Origin: Falsihalocynthiibacter arcticus
GTDB lineage: Bacteria; Pseudomonadota; Alphaproteobacteria; Rhodobacterales; Rhodobacteraceae
Assembly (NCBI RefSeq): GCF_000812665.2
Contig: NZ_CP014327.1
Span: forward strand, 1,703,501 to 1,767,500
DNA length: 64,000 nt
Direction: 5' to 3'
Below the pieces are notes generated by a model. That model had not been told where the DNA came from. It saw nothing but the letters and a program-made list of their open reading frames with translations, and did no database searches. Positions 62,033 through 64,000 of the stretch are shown piece after piece. The translations under genes and the position numbers were made by a program. How positions within the stretch are numbered: the stretch's first letter is position 1; each line of letters begins with the position of its first letter.

Positions 62033-64000
62033 TTATGGGTTTATCGCCGAGTTTAGGGCGGCTTTCGACGCATTTAGGATGGCGGGGAGGAAAGGTAGTT
62101 CGTTGATGAAACCGTCATTTTGCCCGGCTTTTCCCATCGACTCGAGATTTGCGAGGGTTGTCTGCAGGCGCTGCGCCCCAAATGTGGACGCAGAGCCAGC
62201 TAGACGGTGAACTTGCGGTATCGAGTTTTGGACACGAAGCGGGTCGTTAATGCGAGTGAGCTCGGCGATTGTGGTTTCTGCTTCAACGACAAACCTTTTG
62301 AACAGATCGTCAACACGAGTTTGCCCAAGTATTTCGAGGAGTTGCAAGAGGATGTCTTGGTTGACAAGAGCAACGTCGCCGTCTCGGGTTTCAGCGTCCC
62401 CTTTTTCCTTTCTGTGTGGCTCCAAAATCTGTGAAACAGATTTCGCCAAAATCTCGCGAAGTTTGTCGCGGACGACAGGTTTGGCAAGGCAATAGCCCAT
62501 TCCGGCAGCTTGAAAACGTTTGATATCGTCAGGGAGAGCATGGGCCGTGAGGGCGATAATCGGGACACCGGAATAGTCGGAATTTGACTCTCGAATACGC
62601 TCGGTTGCGGACACGCCGTCCAAACGTGGCATGGATATGTCCATGAGGACCACGTCAAAAGCGCATTCGATTGCAAACCGCGCGCCCTCTTCTCCGTCCT
62701 GGGCTTCCGTCACTGTATGCCCATCTGCTTCTAGCATTTCGCGTGCAACAAATCGATTTATTTGGTTGTCTTCCACCAACAGTATTTTCAAAGTCTTTTG
62801 GAACAAAATGGGTGGCGAGTCTTCTGTCGCAACTTTTGGCAGATGTACTCCTTGCTCAAGCGTATCCATATGTCTTGCGAACGGAACTCTAAACCAGAAT
62901 AGACTGCCTTCTCCCTCTTCGCTTTCCACCCCAATTTCTCCGCCCATTGCTTCCACAAGACGCTTCGCAATCGGGAGGCCAAGTCCTGTACCCTCGGCTT
63001 CGCGGTCAAAATTGGGGTCGAGTGTCACAAAATCAGTAAAGATTTCGCCAACACTTTTCTCGGCAATCCCCAATCCCGTGTCTGCTACGCGAAACTCGAT
63101 TGTTCCAAGATCGTTTTCGAGGTCTTCGGCTTCAATTAAAATACTCCCTCGAGATGTGAATTTGTTGGCATTGCTGACGAGGTTCAGAAGTATTTGCCGT
63201 ACCGCTCCCGGATCACCAACCACGGTTCCCAACTCGAATTCTGAGGTCCCGATTGAGAGATTATTTCCCCTTGAACTTGCCAGAGAACGCTGACCGTCGC
63301 AAACCTCGGCTAAGATGTCGAAAAGGTTGAATGGGCGTTTTTCAGATTTTGCATGCCCAGCCTCAATCTTGGAGATATCCAGCACATCGTTCACGTGCTC
63401 TAGCAGATGGTTGCCGGATTTCACGGCAATTGTTAGGTACTGGATTTGTTTGGTGGTTAGTGAAGTTCGGGCGAGGAGGTCCAAGGTTCCGAGAAGGCCA
63501 TTTAGGGGCGTGCGCATTTCATGGCTCATAATTGCGAGAAAGCGGGATTTAGCTTTTCCCCCCTCGAGAGCTTTGTCACGAGCCTGCATGAGTTCGGTCT
63601 CCGCAGCTAGTTGAGCCGAGATATCGCGCAAATATGCAATGAAAAGGCGTCCGTCCGGGGAATGCGTCGTTCCGATGGAAAGTTCGACGGGAAATGTTTT
63701 TCCATTTTTGCGACGTGCGACAAGTTGAACACGTCCATCACCAAGTAGATGATCGTCGCCGGTTGCCAAATAGCGACGTATCGAGCGCATGGACGGCTCT
63801 ACCCGATCTTCGGGGAAGAATAGATCAATCATATTCCCCCCTAACGCCTGTGCCTTGGTGTGGCCAAATAAGTTCTCAGCAGACTTGTTGAAATCTAGTA
63901 CAATTCCGTGTTCGTTAACGACTAAAATAGCATCGAGGGATGCCGCAGTCGTTGATGTAAGGCGGGCGCCCAGTTCCAAAATTGCTTGTTCATTTCGACA
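62033..64000 (-). CDS. Hybrid sensor histidine kinase with receiver and HPt domains, 5' end beyond window
   Basis: At least 655 aa visible; the frame is open to the last base of the window, so the N terminus is missing. Order: PAS domain (ILVVNEHGIVLDFNKSAENLFG), HisKA with phosphoacceptor H in MSHEMRTPLNGLLG, HATPase_c (N-box NLVSNANKF, G1 ADTGLGIAEK), receiver domain with phospho-Asp in DVVLMDISMPRLDG, and an HPt domain with HRLAGSASTFGA. This is an ArcB-like phosphorelay kinase. The partner regulator is not in the window. Confidence 0.9.
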   Translation of the reverse strand, partial: CRNEQAILELGARLTSTTAASLDAILVVNEHGIVLDFNKSAENLFGHTKAQALGGNMIDLFFPEDRVEPSMRSIRRYLATGDDHLLGDGRVQLVARRKNGKTFPVELSIGTTHSPDGRLFIAYLRDISAQLAAETELMQARDKALEGGKAKSRFLAIMSHEMRTPLNGLLGTLDLLARTSLTTKQIQYLTIAVKSGNHLLEHVNDVLDISKIEAGHAKSEKRPFNLFDILAEVCDGQRSLASSRGNNLSIGTSEFELGTVVGDPGAVRQILLNLVSNANKFTSRGSILIEAEDLENDLGTIEFRVADTGLGIAEKSVGEIFTDFVTLDPNFDREAEGTGLGLPIAKRLVEAMGGEIGVESEEGEGSLFWFRVPFARHMDTLEQGVHLPKVATEDSPPILFQKTLKILLVEDNQINRFVAREMLEADGHTVTEAQDGEEGARFAIECAFDVVLMDISMPRLDGVSATERIRESNSDYSGVPIIALTAHALPDDIKRFQAAGMGYCLAKPVVRDKLREILAKSVSQILEPHRKEKGDAETRDGDVALVNQDILLQLLEILGQTRVDDLFKRFVVEAETTIAELTRINDPLRVQNSIPQVHRLAGSASTFGAQRLQTTLANLESMGKAGQNDGFINELPFLPAILNASKAALNSAINP

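Noticed and set aside
1-64000. tRNA genes, CRISPR arrays, insertion sequences or phage genes
   Set aside because: Intergenic gaps are mostly short and those above 100 bases were read through; none showed tRNA-like stems, spaced repeats, or transposase and integrase motifs.

Overview
The window looks like chromosomal core sequence from a Rhodobacterales alphaproteobacterium, most likely a marine roseobacter-type organism. The evidence is gene content: FnrL with a ccoNOQP-ccoGHIS cluster, a malyl-CoA lyase of the Rhodobacter Mcl1 type, TrcR (DUF1013), COQ9, DUF1244, a TIGR02302 membrane protein and a small alphaproteobacterial-type SRP RNA. No phage, IS element, CRISPR array or tRNA gene was seen. 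Coding density is very high. The only stretch above 300 bases without a protein gene larger than a few codons (about 29556-29911) holds the SRP RNA, its promoter and a 12-codon ORF.

Layout. 1-9.2 kb: 5'-truncated lysA, a TIGR02302 membrane protein, a zinc-ribbon membrane protein, ftsE-ftsX-plsC (overlapping stop/start codons), accA and mcl1. 9.5-12.4 kb: a three-gene D-amino-acid operon (dgcN, dgcA, D-amino acid aminotransferase). 12.4-19.9 kb: DUF1244, pyk, a small membrane protein, rpmI-rplT, pheS-ASCH protein-pheT, ytoQ. 19.9-24.7 kb: mscL, ald with a divergent Lrp regulator, COQ9, a quinone oxidoreductase and RNase T2. 24.8-29.9 kb: trcR, then the replication and repair genes recR, ybaB and dnaX, then rsgA and the SRP RNA ffs. 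29.9-35 kb: periplasmic nucleotidase cpdB, nudC, an SRPBCC protein, pheA and a membrane-anchored cytochrome c. 35.2-40.9 kb: yejABEF peptide importer. 40.9-52.1 kb: the microaerobic block hemN / fnrL / universal stress protein / ccoNOQP / ccoGHIS with four FNR-type boxes. 52.1-64 kb: D,D-carboxypeptidase with SPOR domain, HAD hydrolase, clpS, an RsmC-like methyltransferase, a degenerate SDR, hemF, hemE, hemC, an FAD-linked oxidase with a divergent GntR regulator, and a hybrid histidine kinase running off the right edge.

The strongest oddity is ccoN. The catalytic subunit of cbb3 oxidase is split into two abutting frames by what looks like one missing G in a G-run, while the rest of the cluster is intact. 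Other points for a second look are the D-Glu/D-Ala funnel operon, an SDR that has lost both catalytic Tyr and Lys, an ASCH-domain gene overlapping pheS and lying just before pheT, rsgA sitting between ffs and dnaX and bordered by copies of a 14-base repeat, a 12-codon ORF with a near-perfect Shine-Dalgarno upstream of rsgA, and a high share of tail-to-tail gene pairs that overlap by exactly four bases. I did not find a clearly undescribed multi-gene system; the region is mostly well-known housekeeping and respiratory genes.
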